Shown piece by piece: positions 38,801 through 48,624 of a DNA stretch of 64,000 nucleotides. The stretch comes from Gordionus sp. m RMFG-2023 (lineage: Eukaryota > Nematomorpha > Gordioida > Chordodea > Parachordodidae): positions 25,583,561 to 25,647,560 of the forward strand of contig NC_088775.1 in the NCBI RefSeq assembly GCF_954871325.1. The letters are read 5' to 3'. Within the stretch, counting starts at the first letter, position 1, and each line of letters opens with the position of its first letter. The notes under the pieces were generated by a model that did no database searches, was not told where the DNA came from, and saw only the letters and a program-made list of their open reading frames with translations. Both the position numbers and the translations under genes were made by a program.

Positions 38801-41570
38801 GTATGTTTACACAAAATGAGTCAAAAAAAAATAAAATATTTTTAAAATCCCAAAAATCTAAAAAATTTTGATTAAACTAAGAATGCACATCATAACTCAA
38901 AAAATAATAATGGAAACTAACAATTTTTTTCATTTTATGTTTATATGAGTAAGTTTACACAAAATGAGTCAAAAAAATTAAATATTTTTAAAATCCCAAA
39001 TATCTAAAAAATTTTGATTAAACTAAGAATGGACATCATAACTCAAAAAATAATGATGGAAACTAACAATTTTTTTCATTTTATGTTTATATGAGTAAGT
39101 TTACACAAAATGAGTCAAAAAAAATAAAATATTTTCAAAATCACACAAATCTAAAAAATTTTCACTAAACTGAGAATTTCACATCATAACTCAAAAAATA
39201 ATGACGGAAACTTAATTTTTTTTTCATTATGTTTATATGAGTAAGTTTACACAAAATGAGTCAAAAAAAATATAATATTTTTAAAATCCCATATATCTAA
39301 AATATTTTGACTAAACTGAGAATTGACATTATAACTCAAAAAATAATGATGGTAACTTAAAATTTTTTTCATTTCATGTTTATATGAGTAAGTTTACACA
39401 AAATGAGTCAAAAAAAATATAATATTTTTAAAATCCCAAAAATCTAAAAATTTTGACTAAACTGAGAATTTCACATCATAACTAAAAAATAATGACGGAA
39501 ACTTAATTTTTTTTCATTTTATGTTTATATGAGTATGTTTACACAAAATGAGTCAAAAAAATAAAATATTTTTAAAATCCCAAAAATCTAAAAAATTTTG
39601 ATTAAACTAAGAATGGACATCATAACTCAAAAAATAATGATGGAAACTAACAATTTTTTTCATTTTATGTTTATATGAGTAAGTTTACACAAAATGAGTC
39701 AAAAAAATAAAATATTTTTAAAATCCCAAATATCTAAAAAATTTTGATTAAACTAAGAATGGACATCATAACTCAAAAAATAATGATGGAAACTAACAAT
39801 TTTTTTCATTTTATGTTTATATGAGTAAGTTTACACAAAATGAGTCAAAAAAAAAATATTTTTAAAATCCCAAAAATCTAAAAAATTTTGACTAAACTGA
39901 GAATTTCACATCATAACTCAAAAAATAATGACGGAAACTTAATTTTTTTTTCATTATGTATATATGAGTAAGTTTACACAAAATGAGTAAAAAAAATAAA
40001 ATATTTTTAAAATCCCAAATATCTAAAAAATTTTGACTAAACTGAGAATTGACATTATAACTCAAAAAATAATGATGGAAACTTAAAATTTTTTTCATTT
40101 CATGTTTATATGAGTAAGTTTACACAAAATGAGTCAAAAAAATAAAATATTTTTAAAATCCCAAATATCTAAAAAATTTTGACTAAAGTGATAATTGACA
40201 TCATAACTCAAAAAATAATGACGAAAACTTTATTTTCATTTTATGTTTATATAAGTAAGTGTACATAAAATGAGTCAAAAAAATAAAATATTTTGAAAAT
40301 CCCAAAAATCTAAATATTTTTTTCTAAATTGAGAATTGACATCATAACTCAAAAAATAATCACGGAAACTTAATTTTTTTTTCATTTTGTGTTTATATGA
40401 GTAAGATTACACAAAATGAGTCAAAAAAAATATAATATTTTTAAAATCCCAAAAATCTAAAAAATTTTCACTAAACTGAGAATTTCACATCATAACTCAA
40501 ATAATAATGACGGAAACTTAATTTTTATTTCATTTTATGTTTATATGAGTATGTTTACACAAAATGAGTAAAAAAAAAATTAAATATTTTTAAAATCCCA
40601 AAAATCTAAAAAATTTTGATTAAACTAAGAATGCACATCATAACTCAAAAAATAATAATGGAAACTAACAATTTTTTTCATTTTATGTTTATATGAGGAA
40701 GTTTACACAAAATGAGTCAAAAAAATTAAATATTTTTAAAATCCCAAATATCTAAAAAATTTTGATTAAACTAAGAATGGACATCATAACTCAAAAAATA
40801 ATGATGGAAACTAACAATTTTTTTCATTTTATGTTTATATGAGTAAGTTTACACAAAATGAGTCAAAAAAAATAAAATACTTTTAAAATCCCAAAAATCT
40901 AAAATTTTTTGACTAAACTGAGAATTTCACATCATAACTCAAAAAATAATGACGGAAACTTAAAATTTTTTTCATTTCATGTTTATATGAGTAAGTTTAC
41001 ACAAAATGAGTCAAAAAAATAAAATATTTTTAAAATCCCAAATATCTAAAAAATTTTGACTCAACTGAGAATTTCCCATCATAACTCAAAAAATAATGAT
41101 GGAAACTTAAAATTTTTTTCATTTCATGTTTATATGAGTAGGTTTACACAAAATGAGTCAAAAAATAAAATATTTTTAAAATCCTAAAAATCTAACAAAT
41201 TTTGACTAAACTGAGAATTTGACATCATAACTCAAAAAATAATGATGGAAACTTAAAATTTTTTTTATTTTATGTTTATATGAGTAAGTTTACACAAAAT
41301 GAGTCACAAAAAATAAAATATTTTTAAAATCCCAAAAATCTAAAAATTTTTGACTAAACTGAGAATTGACATCATAACTCAAAAAGTAATGACGGAAACT
41401 TAAAATTTTTTTCATTTTATGTTTATATCAGTAAGTTTACACAACATGAGTCAAAAAAAATAAAATATTTTTAAAATCCCAAAAATCTAAAAATTTTTTA
41501 CTAAACTGAGTGACATTATAACTCCAAAAATAATGATGGAAACTTAAATTTTTTTCATTTTATGATTATA
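32820..41570. repeat. ~147-bp satellite array, about 60 copies
   Basis: Tandem units of 147 bp, for example AAAATGAGTC landmarks at 32974 and 33121. Later variants are about 138-150 bp through indels in A/T runs. Conserved anchors in each unit are AAAATGAGTC, AAAATCCCAAA, GACTAAACTGAG, CATCATAACTC and TATATGAGTA. Units at 32970-33840 are almost identical; those further right fall into several types arranged as higher-order repeats. Segments recur at offsets of 870 bp (35463 and 36333), 1308 bp (34155 and 35463) and 1762 bp (38130 and 39892). Many short open frames here are by-products of the repeat. Confidence 0.97.
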
Positions 41571-41744
41571 TAGCTTGTACCAAATAAATTAATATAAAGT
41601 AAAGAATTATGCTCCTATAATTCATATTTTTTTTTAATTAAAAACTAAATTTTTAATATATTACGCCATATATTGGGAATATATTTATGATTTTAAAATT
41701 TATTATATATGTTATATTTTCTATGTAAGATATCTGTTCTATAC
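41571..41744 (-). repeat. right arm of inverted repeat bracketing the satellite
   Basis: Reverse complement of 32614-32758, including TAGCTTGTACCAAATAAATT, GCTCCTATAATTCATATTTT and ATATCTGTTCTATAC. It starts at the last satellite unit and ends a few bases before the C-rich array. Confidence 0.8.
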
Positions 41745-41750
41745 GGTAAT

Positions 41751-41932
41751 AGGAAAAAAAACCCCTGGAAAAAAAACCCCGGAAAAAAACCCCCGGAAAA
41801 AAAACCCCCAGGAAATAAAACCCCCGGAAAAAAAACCCCCAGGAAATTTAACCCCCGGAAAAAAACCCCCAGGAAATAAAACCCCAAGGAAAAAAAACCC
41901 CCAGGAAATATAACCCCCGGAAAAAAACCCCT
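41751..41932. repeat. C-rich tandem array, inner left
   Basis: About twelve units of GGAAAAAAAACCCCC alternating with AGGAAATAAAACCCCC (15-16 bp). It is the reverse complement in kind of the array at 44858-45099. Apparent GFF/PGG-rich frames on the - strand follow the repeat period and are not taken as genes. Confidence 0.93.
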
Positions 41933-42055
41933 TGAGATTATTTTTATACACTCTCATATTTAAGTATATTCTAGCAATAATTTATATTGAATTGGTATAT
42001 ATACAATTGCAAGTTAATAATTTGTTAAAAATATTATGACCTCATCAAATTTTAG

Positions 42056-42171
42056 CTTATAGACCATTCATGCTTCCTCCACCCCCACCTCCTCTTACTG
42101 TCATGGATCTTGCTGGAGTTGGTGTGTCTCCTATGAATATGATGCACCATCCAAATTTACCCCCAATATGA
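42056..42171 (+). CDS. proline-rich terminal-exon candidate inside MULE
   Basis: A TTTTAG acceptor-like site at 42050-42055 is followed by an open stretch ending at TGA 42169-42171. It reads RPFMLPPPPPPLTVMDLAGV then GVSPMNMMHHPNLPPI. The codon content is far less AT-rich than its surroundings. No ATG-led upstream exon was found between the C-rich array and this point. It could be a host exon captured by the transposon, as Pack-MULEs do in plants, or a leftover of the host gene into which the element inserted. I do not recognise the protein. Confidence 0.4.
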
Positions 42172-42560
42172 TGGGTTATTTATATTTACTATTGATACTT
42201 AAAACGTAATGTATTTTTTTTAAAATACAAATTTATTTAAGCAGATAATCAATTTTTAGAAATACATCTATATATAACCTGATTGGTTGTTAGCAGCCAG
42301 TATATAAAGAAATTGAAACTTAATTCATGCATATTTAAAAGATGAATATTGAAATAAATTCGTGATTTATTATAATATAAACAAATATACATTCACCCAA
42401 TATACAATTTAATTCAGTTGAAACCATTAAAATGCAAATGTAAAATACTCAATTTTTTTGCATTTGGTATTTTGAATAAATGTGATAATTTTAATTTATT
42501 CATGATTTCTCACCTCATTGATATGCAACTACCTTTAGTTATTAGCTTATTAAAAGTTTT

Positions 42561-43040
42561 AAAATGTATTTTTAATCAAAAGAATAAAAATTGTTTATTA
42601 ATTAAAAACGCTATGATTGGTATTGTTTTAAAATGTATTTTTAATCAAAAGAATAAAAATTGTTTATAAATTAAAAACGCTATAATTGGTTTTTAGACAA
42701 TTGCAAGTTAATAAATATTATTGCAGCAACTAGTTAAATGAACAGATATTAAAATGTATTGTTATAAAATGTATTTTTAATCAAAAGAATAAAAATTGTT
42801 TATAAATTAAAAACGCTATAATTGGTATTTATTTATAAAATTAAACAATAATAATTTGGATCTTTATGCCGTATATAAAAGACAAAAAAAAAATTAAATT
42901 TACAAAAATATTTTATTCATAAAATTTTAAAAAAATTTAAATTTACAAAAATATTTTATTCATAAAATTTATATTTTATAAAAAAAAATTAAATTTACAA
43001 AAATATTTTATTCATAAAATTTATATTTTATAAAAAAAAT
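42561..43040. repeat. short tandem and interspersed repeats upstream of MULE gene
   Basis: A 69-bp unit starting AAAATGTATTTTTAATCAAA occurs at 42561, 42630 and again at 42766. From about 42886 to 43040 a ~55-60-bp unit (AAATTTACAAAAATATTTTATTC) occurs three times, ending just before the transposase ATG. These may belong to the element's promoter region. Confidence 0.8.
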
Positions 43041-43043
43041 TTA

Positions 43044-44576
43044 ATGGATCTTATTCATCCTGGAAAGCTCATATTTGAAGGTTATCTTATACCATACATA
43101 AAAAATGCTCAAACAAGATTAGATGGCGCTGCTCAAAGTATTCTTCTTTTAAATGCCGAGCAATACTTTTTTCAACACTCGATAATCAAGACCTGGTTCT
43201 TGATACAGCTCATAATCATCCATTAAATATTGATGGACTAGTAGCAATGAAATCCATTGCTAACATGAAGAAGCGATGTGCAGACTCTTTGGCAAAACCT
43301 CTTCAAATTTATGCAGAGGAAATTGTAAAATTAGACCAAAAAGTTCAGTCGCATATGTTATCGGAAGATTCTATAAAAAGAACTCTAAGGAATCACAAAG
43401 CAATGCAACACCCTTCAAATCTTGAGAATTTGGAAGACCTAGTTATTGAAGGTATTACTTTAAATATAATTATATTTTCATAAAAATTTAAATATTATAG
43501 GTGATTGGGCAAATTGTGGCTCCCAGAACTCAAAACGATTTTTATTATTTGATAATGGCCCACAAGCTGAAGAACGCATAATAATGTTCGCAACAGATGA
43601 TTCCTTGAATCTAATATCTAATAGGACAAAGTGGTATATGGATGGTAATTTTGCCATGTCCCCAAAAAATTTTCTACAATTATATGTGATTAGAGTAGCA
43701 ATAAACAATATTTTTATTACAGCGGTTTATTGTGTACTCCAGAAAAAAACTCAAAGTACATATGAAATAATATTTCAAACAATAATGTCTAAATGTCAGG
43801 AAAGGGATTTATTTCCTGATCCATTATATATATACATGGATTTCGAAAAGTCTGCTATGACCGCGGTTAAGAGTATCATTGGTATGATTATTAATATGTT
43901 TAATAATTTATATTTATTTTTCCAATTAGGGGATCACATCGTAATTAGAGGATGTTTTTACCATTTGTGTCAAAGTACACATAGAAAAATTCAGAAGCTG
44001 GGTCTGGAAAGCGAATATAGGACGGGTGAAACTCGAAGTTTTTTTTGTGGCATGATGGACGGCTTAGCATTCGTTCCGTTATGTGATATGGATAATGCAA
44101 TGACATTCCTTAGATCAGTTACTCCGAGCAATGGTAAGGACATTCTCGATTATTTCGATAAAAATTATGTCAATGGAGTATCAAGGAATGTCATGAGAAG
44201 CAATTCTCAATCCCAAACACGTCGAATTGAGCCTCGATTTCCTCCAGAAACCTGGAACGTGAATCAGAGTACTCTCTCAGATGAAGAACGAACAAATAAT
44301 CAATGCGAAGGTTGGAATCATCGTTTTTCTAATCTGGTTGGAAATAAACACCCATCAATCTGGGTACTCATTAAAAAAATGAAATGCGAGGTGGCTGCCG
44401 ACGAAACCAAACTTGAAAGATGGCGCGTAGGTAGTTGGACATCTAAAACAAAATCGCAGAGTTCTAACAACCAGATTCGGCTAAAGAAACTTTGCGAAGA
44501 ATACCGTGATGGGGTGCGAAGCCTTTCGGATTTTATAAGAGCGATATCCTTCAATATTCGATGTCAACCAATATAA
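43044..44576 (+). pseudogene. FLYWCH/MULE transposase with two mini-introns, nearly intact
   Basis: Exons 43044-43451, 43501-43881 and 43930-44576; introns of 49 and 48 nt, both GT...AG and phase-consistent. The N-terminus is a FLYWCH zinc finger (GKLIFEGY ... RWRCSKYSSFKCRA ... AHNHP), interrupted by an apparent 1-base loss near 43090. The joint at intron 1 restores GDWANCGSQNSKRFLLFDNG. The MULE catalytic domain follows: WYMDGNFAMSPKNF (first Asp), YIYMDFEKSAMTAV (second Asp), GCFYHLCQSTHRKIQ, and NNQCEGWNHRF (Glu, with the NNxxExWH-type motif). Length is about 478 residues. Apart from the single frame change the copy is open, so it is young or under constraint. The start ATG precedes the finger directly, so a longer N-terminus is possible. 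Confidence 0.85.
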
Positions 44577-44857
44577 TTATTATTATAAATTATAAAATTA
44601 TATATACATAATCATGATTTACCAATAAAATAAACATTTCTTATTTCTAAGTTTTGTCAAATTTAGTCTATTTAATATCATATTTAAAGATGGTATTGTA
44701 TTTTTACTATAGGAAATTTTTTTTACAATACATAGTTATTTTACTGAGGCATTTTTTCCCAGTACCAATTTAAACATCAGTTTTTCTTATTTAAGAATTT
44801 TTTTATGAAGAGTAGACCGGTCTTAAGTAAATTCTATAAAAATGAAAAAAAATTATT

Positions 44858-45099
44858 GGGGAATTTTTTTCCGGAATTTTTTTTCCTGGGGATTTATTTT
44901 CCGGGGGTTTTTTTTCCTGAGGGTTTATTTTCCAGGGGTTTTTTTTCCTGGGGGTTTATTTTCCGGGGGTTTTTTTTCCTGGGGGTTTATTTTCCGGGGG
45001 TTTATTTTCCGGGGGGTTTATTTTCCGGGGGGTTTATTTTCCGGGGGTTTATTCGGGGGTTTTTCCGGGGTTTTTTTTCCAGGGGTTTTTTTTCTGGGA
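44858..45099. repeat. G-rich tandem array, inner right
   Basis: About fifteen units of CCGGGGGTTTATTTT and CCTGGGGGTTTTTTTT, mirroring 41751-41932 in inverted orientation. Runs of four to six G every 15-16 bases on the + strand could form G-quadruplexes. It adjoins the right TIR. Confidence 0.93.
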
Positions 45100-45316
45100 T
45101 TCGTTCTATACATATTTTATACGGACTACAATTTCTTCTATATTCTATTTTGTTTATTTAGATAAAATTATATGGATAAATTTGATTTTTATAATAAAAA
45201 CATTTAATTTTTATTTTTAAAATAAAATTAATAGGCTATAAAATAGAAATTTTACCTGTCAATTCTCAGTTTATCTGGCTATTCTTTTACCTGTCAATTA
45301 TCACTTTAGTTACACC
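45100..45316 (-). repeat. right terminal inverted repeat of MULE
   Basis: Inverted match of 32401-32622 (GTTCTATACATATTTTA near 45107, TATTCTATTTTGTTTATTTA near 45142, ACCTGTCAATT at 45255 and 45290, tip TTTAGTTACACC). The divergence between the two ends indicates an old insertion or independent drift. Confidence 0.8.
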
Positions 45317-45387
45317 GCAGCGTTCGGACTTTTATACACAGTCATTTATTCATGCTATAGCTTTTGAAATATCTAAATTGTGTGAAT

Positions 45388-46029
45388 ATGTGTGATTCTG
45401 AATTTTATTATGCTATAGATAAATGCACCATTAAAGTTATAATGATATTTTATGAAAATATTCTTACTTTATATTAGATATTTAAAAAGGATAAGGCATC
45501 TGAATTTATTATTGATTTTTCAATAATAAACCAAGATTTCGAAATATTTGATATTACACCATTAAATTTTAAAAGAAATTTGTTGTTAATTTCATTAACC
45601 AATAAAAATTTAAAAAATAGGTATCTTATATAATATATTATTTAATTTGTATTTCAATACTATTTTAGTTGTATTTGTGTATTTAATGCCAATAGTAACT
45701 TATTCCAAAATCTGATCAACATAAATGGATTAATTACTTGTATAAATGAAATAGAATATGTGGATACCAAATTTTTTAAATCAAATATAATTTATTTAAT
45801 CTATTCTACTATTACTCTCCAACATGAAATGCAAATATCATTAATTTATATATCCTTAAATTCATTGATAACATATAATAATTATAAAGAATTAATATCT
45901 AAGATGGAGAATCCAAATATTATTGAAGAATATATTCCTTCTTACAATTTTATTAATGATAATAAGAATTCAGATAAACTTCCAAAAATTTCTCTTGATT
46001 TAGCAATAGTCAAAGTACCTTTTATTTAA
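45388..46029 (+). CDS. unrecognised three-exon gene with 42- and 48-nt introns
   Basis: ATG at 45388 (MCDSEFYYAIDKCTIK), donor GTTATA at 45436, acceptor TATTAG at 45477. Exon 2 is 45478-45620 (IFKKDKASEFIIDF ... LLLISLTNKNLKN), donor GTATCT at 45621, acceptor TTTTAG at 45668. Exon 3 is 45669-46029, ending VKVPFI-stop. The frame is kept through both introns (phases 0 and 2), giving 183 residues. The protein is acidic to neutral with no obvious signal peptide; a hydrophobic stretch (SNIIYLIYSTITLQ) may be a buried strand or helix. I do not recognise the family. The gene begins 71 bp after the right end of the MULE, whose TIR must lie in or near its promoter. An unspliced random origin is unlikely given two phase-matched mini-introns, but expression is unproven. 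Confidence 0.6.
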
Positions 46030-46746
46030 TATATGATTTGAATAATTCTTTCTTTTGTATAGATATGTATATACTACTTCACTTTATTGTTAACCAGCTA
46101 TTCTTATTTTTTTAGCTTATTAAAATTTTAATTTAAAAAAAATATCAAAATCTTGGTAGCCATATATAATGAACAAGATTTAATATAGATCATATTTAAA
46201 TTATTAAAGTCTCATTGATTAAAATATTTAACTCTATTTAAAATTATTATCATACTCTGCTAAAATACAAATTTTGGCCAACTTTATTAAAGTTATGTTA
46301 TGTCTACCTTTGCCTTTATAAATATGAATATTCTTATGTTATTATTGAATTCATAAGATGACTCATATTTCAAAACAATTTTCATATAAATAAATTTATT
46401 CTTCAAAGCATACTTTGTTGTACATAACTAATTTTTAAGTTTTCATTTGAGGAAACCTATTCTTTCAATTGGATTGGGAAGAGAATTGTAACGGACTAAT
46501 ATTATAAATTTTGGATTCTTTTAGATTTTGTGCTCCATCTTGCTGCTAAATTGATCGGATAACACTTTGTTATGATATCTTGCTACTTACACAATATTAT
46601 ATTATATACTAGTCCTTTTGCTCCATTATATTATTTGGGTTATTTCATATCAAATCAAACAAAAAATAAGAATTTTGAATGTTAATCACTAATTTGAAAA
46701 AAAAAACTTCTTTAAATAGAGTTACAAGATATATATAATCTTATTG
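46030..46746. other. AT-rich spacer
   Basis: Nothing supported downstream of the three-exon gene. An AATAAA-type polyadenylation signal cannot be singled out among many A/T runs. Confidence 0.4.
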
Positions 46747-47097
46747 CCTTAATGCAGGCGCGTACGCAGCGGGGGGGGAAGACAGGGGGACAAATCCCCC
46801 CCCCCCCCCCCTCAAGCCAAAAAATGCAGATGCCGGATTATATTTTTCAAAAATATTATTGTTAATATTAATTTATATTTGTTAATATTTATTCTTATCT
46901 CATATATACATATATATATATATTTTATTTATCACATTCATCTACTAAGTTATTTTATCAATCAATTTCGATTTCAAGTTTTCCTTGGCGTAATTTACCT
47001 ATTATTTTCAAATTTTAGTGGCGTAATATTTATCTAAATTTCTAATAAAATAATAATTATCTCTGAAACTCCGTGTCCAACAGGGAGAAAAAAATTG

Positions 47098-48260
47098 CAA
47101 GCTTGTCCAACGAGATCGAGTCTCCGCCACAGTAACAGCTATTTTGGAGTTAGAAGAGCTGATTATTAATGCTATTACTGAAATATCACAATGGCTTGAA
47201 AGAAATATTTCCTCAGAAGCAAGAAAATTATTGGATTCAATACTTATTCCAAATTTTTTTTCTCATTAGAATGTATTATTTAATTATACAACTATTTTAT
47301 GTAATACTTTTAAAAACATAACATTGACTTGATTAAGAAGATGAGAATAGCGGAGATCATTTTATTAGAACTCAAGGAAATAGAGCTAGTGTTGTTGAAG
47401 AATTTCATATTTTATATGTTATTGTTGAGTCAAAAGCAGAGCTATACGTGTTAAATATTTGTCCCCCTCGACTTGCAGCAAGCAAGCTCATTATCAAAAC
47501 ATTAATATAGGATCAGTAGAAGAGTATTATAAAACAAATGTCCCCTCTCCCAACCTTTTTCATATGGGGATAGAAAAAAAATATAAATATTTATTATATT
47601 TTTATCATGAAGATGTTAAAATATCTTATGATGCCTTATAGCTGAATAACTATGATTAAAAGATTAACTATGGTTGATACAGTCCCAAAAAATGCTATGG
47701 ATGCTTTTTATTTCAAACACATTTTAGATTATACTCCCATTATTAAAATGGTTATATATATATTAGCAGCTCTTTAGTAAACTAATGAGAGAACATTCAC
47801 TTTTTTAAGAAGAATAACAGAGGCTTGCAGAGGTACCATTTGCAGGACCAGGCCCAGATTTTATTTTAAAATTTTTTCCGGCCCGGGTTTTTTTTAAAAA
47901 AATTTTCAGGCCCGGCTGGCTTAGCCCGAATTTTTTAAAATAAATTATATTTATTTTTGATATTTATAGCTAATAATGGCGATTTCAAATATTTGGTTTT
48001 AAAATATACAACTCGGCTCGGATATTTTTTCTTAAAAAATTTTCAGGCCCAGCCCGGGTGTTTTTAAAAAAAAAAATTACGAGCCCGGCCTGGGTATATT
48101 TAAAAAAATTTAAATACGGTTCGGCTCAGGGGCCGGGCCTGCAAGTCTGTGAAAAACATACCTATGAAATACAACATCTGAAAGTAGATTGAATGATTTG
48201 GATCTTTTGAATATTCATAGACATTTAACGCTAAGCAAGGATTGATAATTGAAAAATTAG
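47098..48260 (+). pseudogene. hAT transposase remnant interrupted by a MITE
   Basis: Fragmentary + strand coding. 47640-47720 reads KRLTMVDTVPKNAMDAFYFK in one frame. Near 47781 another frame gives TNERTFTFLRRI, the hAT C-terminal ERxFSxLRR signature. Immediately after the MITE, 48153 onward gives KTYL-stop-NTTSESRLNDLDLLNIHRHLT, the expected continuation (LRRIKTxLR ... RLxxLxLLNIH). Stops and frame changes make it dead. The upstream piece at 47459-47641 is less certain. Confidence 0.78.
47818..48151. mobile_element. GGCCCGGCC-type MITE nested in hAT
   Basis: Ends CAGAGGCTTGCAG and, inward from the right, CACAGACTTGCAG (11 of 13). Subterminal GGCCCGG and CCGGGCC boxes recur every 40-60 bp. 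It separates two adjoining parts of a hAT C-terminus, so the insertion is certain. No exact target duplication is visible. Related half copies are at 20757-20965 and, more loosely, 61099-61300. Likely hAT-like by its CAG ends. Confidence 0.75.
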
Positions 48261-48624
48261 CTCAAAACATACAAAATACAATTATTCCTAAGAAACGTTT
48301 TGTGTATTAATTTATATTTACAACATTTAAATTTTTTATACTTTATATATTTTAAAAGCTCAAAAAATTCAAATTTCAATTTTGGGTCATTTAAGTGATT
48401 CATATCGTGGGTTATATTCACTTTATACTTTATGATTCACATTTAAATGCCTGTTTATATATATAATTTTTTTAATTCACATTAGTTTAAAATTGTGTAT
48501 TAGAAAAGTTATTAATCCTAATAAATTTATGCTTAGTATTTTTAATTAAAAATATTATTTCTTAAAAAAATTTATTATCCCCCCCCCCCCAGGCCAAATT
48601 CCTGCGTACGCGCCTGCCTTAATG

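Larger units (their letters stand above)
32401..45316 (+). mobile_element. 12.9-kb MULE-type DNA transposon carrying a satellite
   Basis: The left end is GGTATAACTAAACTGTGAATT; the right end read inward is GGTGTAACTAAAGTGATAATT, and the homology continues for ~220 bp into each arm. The flanks ACAGCGTTTG (32391-32400) and GCAGCGTTCG (45317-45326) match 8 of 10, consistent with an aged 9-10-bp duplication as MULEs make. Inside, left to right: outer TIR, an inverted arm, a ~147-bp satellite array (32820-41570), the opposing arm, a C-rich array, a proline-rich exon-like segment, the FLYWCH/MULE transposase gene, a G-rich array and the right TIR. The transposase lies 2.2 kb from the right end, so one mobile unit is the simplest reading. 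Whether the satellite grew inside the element or was captured is inference. Confidence 0.78.
46755..48616 (+). mobile_element. hAT element with GC-rich 15-bp ends
   Basis: Perfect inverted ends CAGGCGCGTACGCAG and CTGCGTACGCGCCTG, with an exact 8-bp duplication CCTTAATG at 46747-46754 and 48617-48624. Long G and C runs sit just inside each end (46772-46812, 48579-48590). The 1862-bp span includes a MITE at 47818-48151, so the hAT itself is about 1.5 kb. It holds only transposase remnants on the + strand and is therefore internally deleted and defective. Confidence 0.93.

Noticed and set aside
34155-40098. Several 60-70-codon frames on the - strand (MMSILSLVKN..., MKKILSFHHY...) that repeat almost exactly
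   Set aside because: They follow the satellite period and recur wherever a unit variant recurs; no independent coding signal.
32820-41570. Regular repeats that might suggest a CRISPR array
   Set aside because: Units are contiguous ~147-bp tandem repeats with no unique spacers, in a eukaryotic context with no cas genes.
42418-42669. 83-codon frame upstream of the MULE gene
   Set aside because: It is largely made of the 69-bp direct repeat and shows no domain.
41693-45165. Gly/Phe/Pro-rich frames (GFFSGG, PGGFF) resembling silk- or collagen-like proteins
   Set aside because: They are direct translations of the 15-16-bp C-rich and G-rich arrays and appear in more than one frame.
46772-46812. 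Long G and C homopolymers near the hAT ends as a sequencing artefact
   Set aside because: They lie symmetrically inside both ends of an element with an exact duplication, so they are more likely genuine, though their exact lengths may be wrong.
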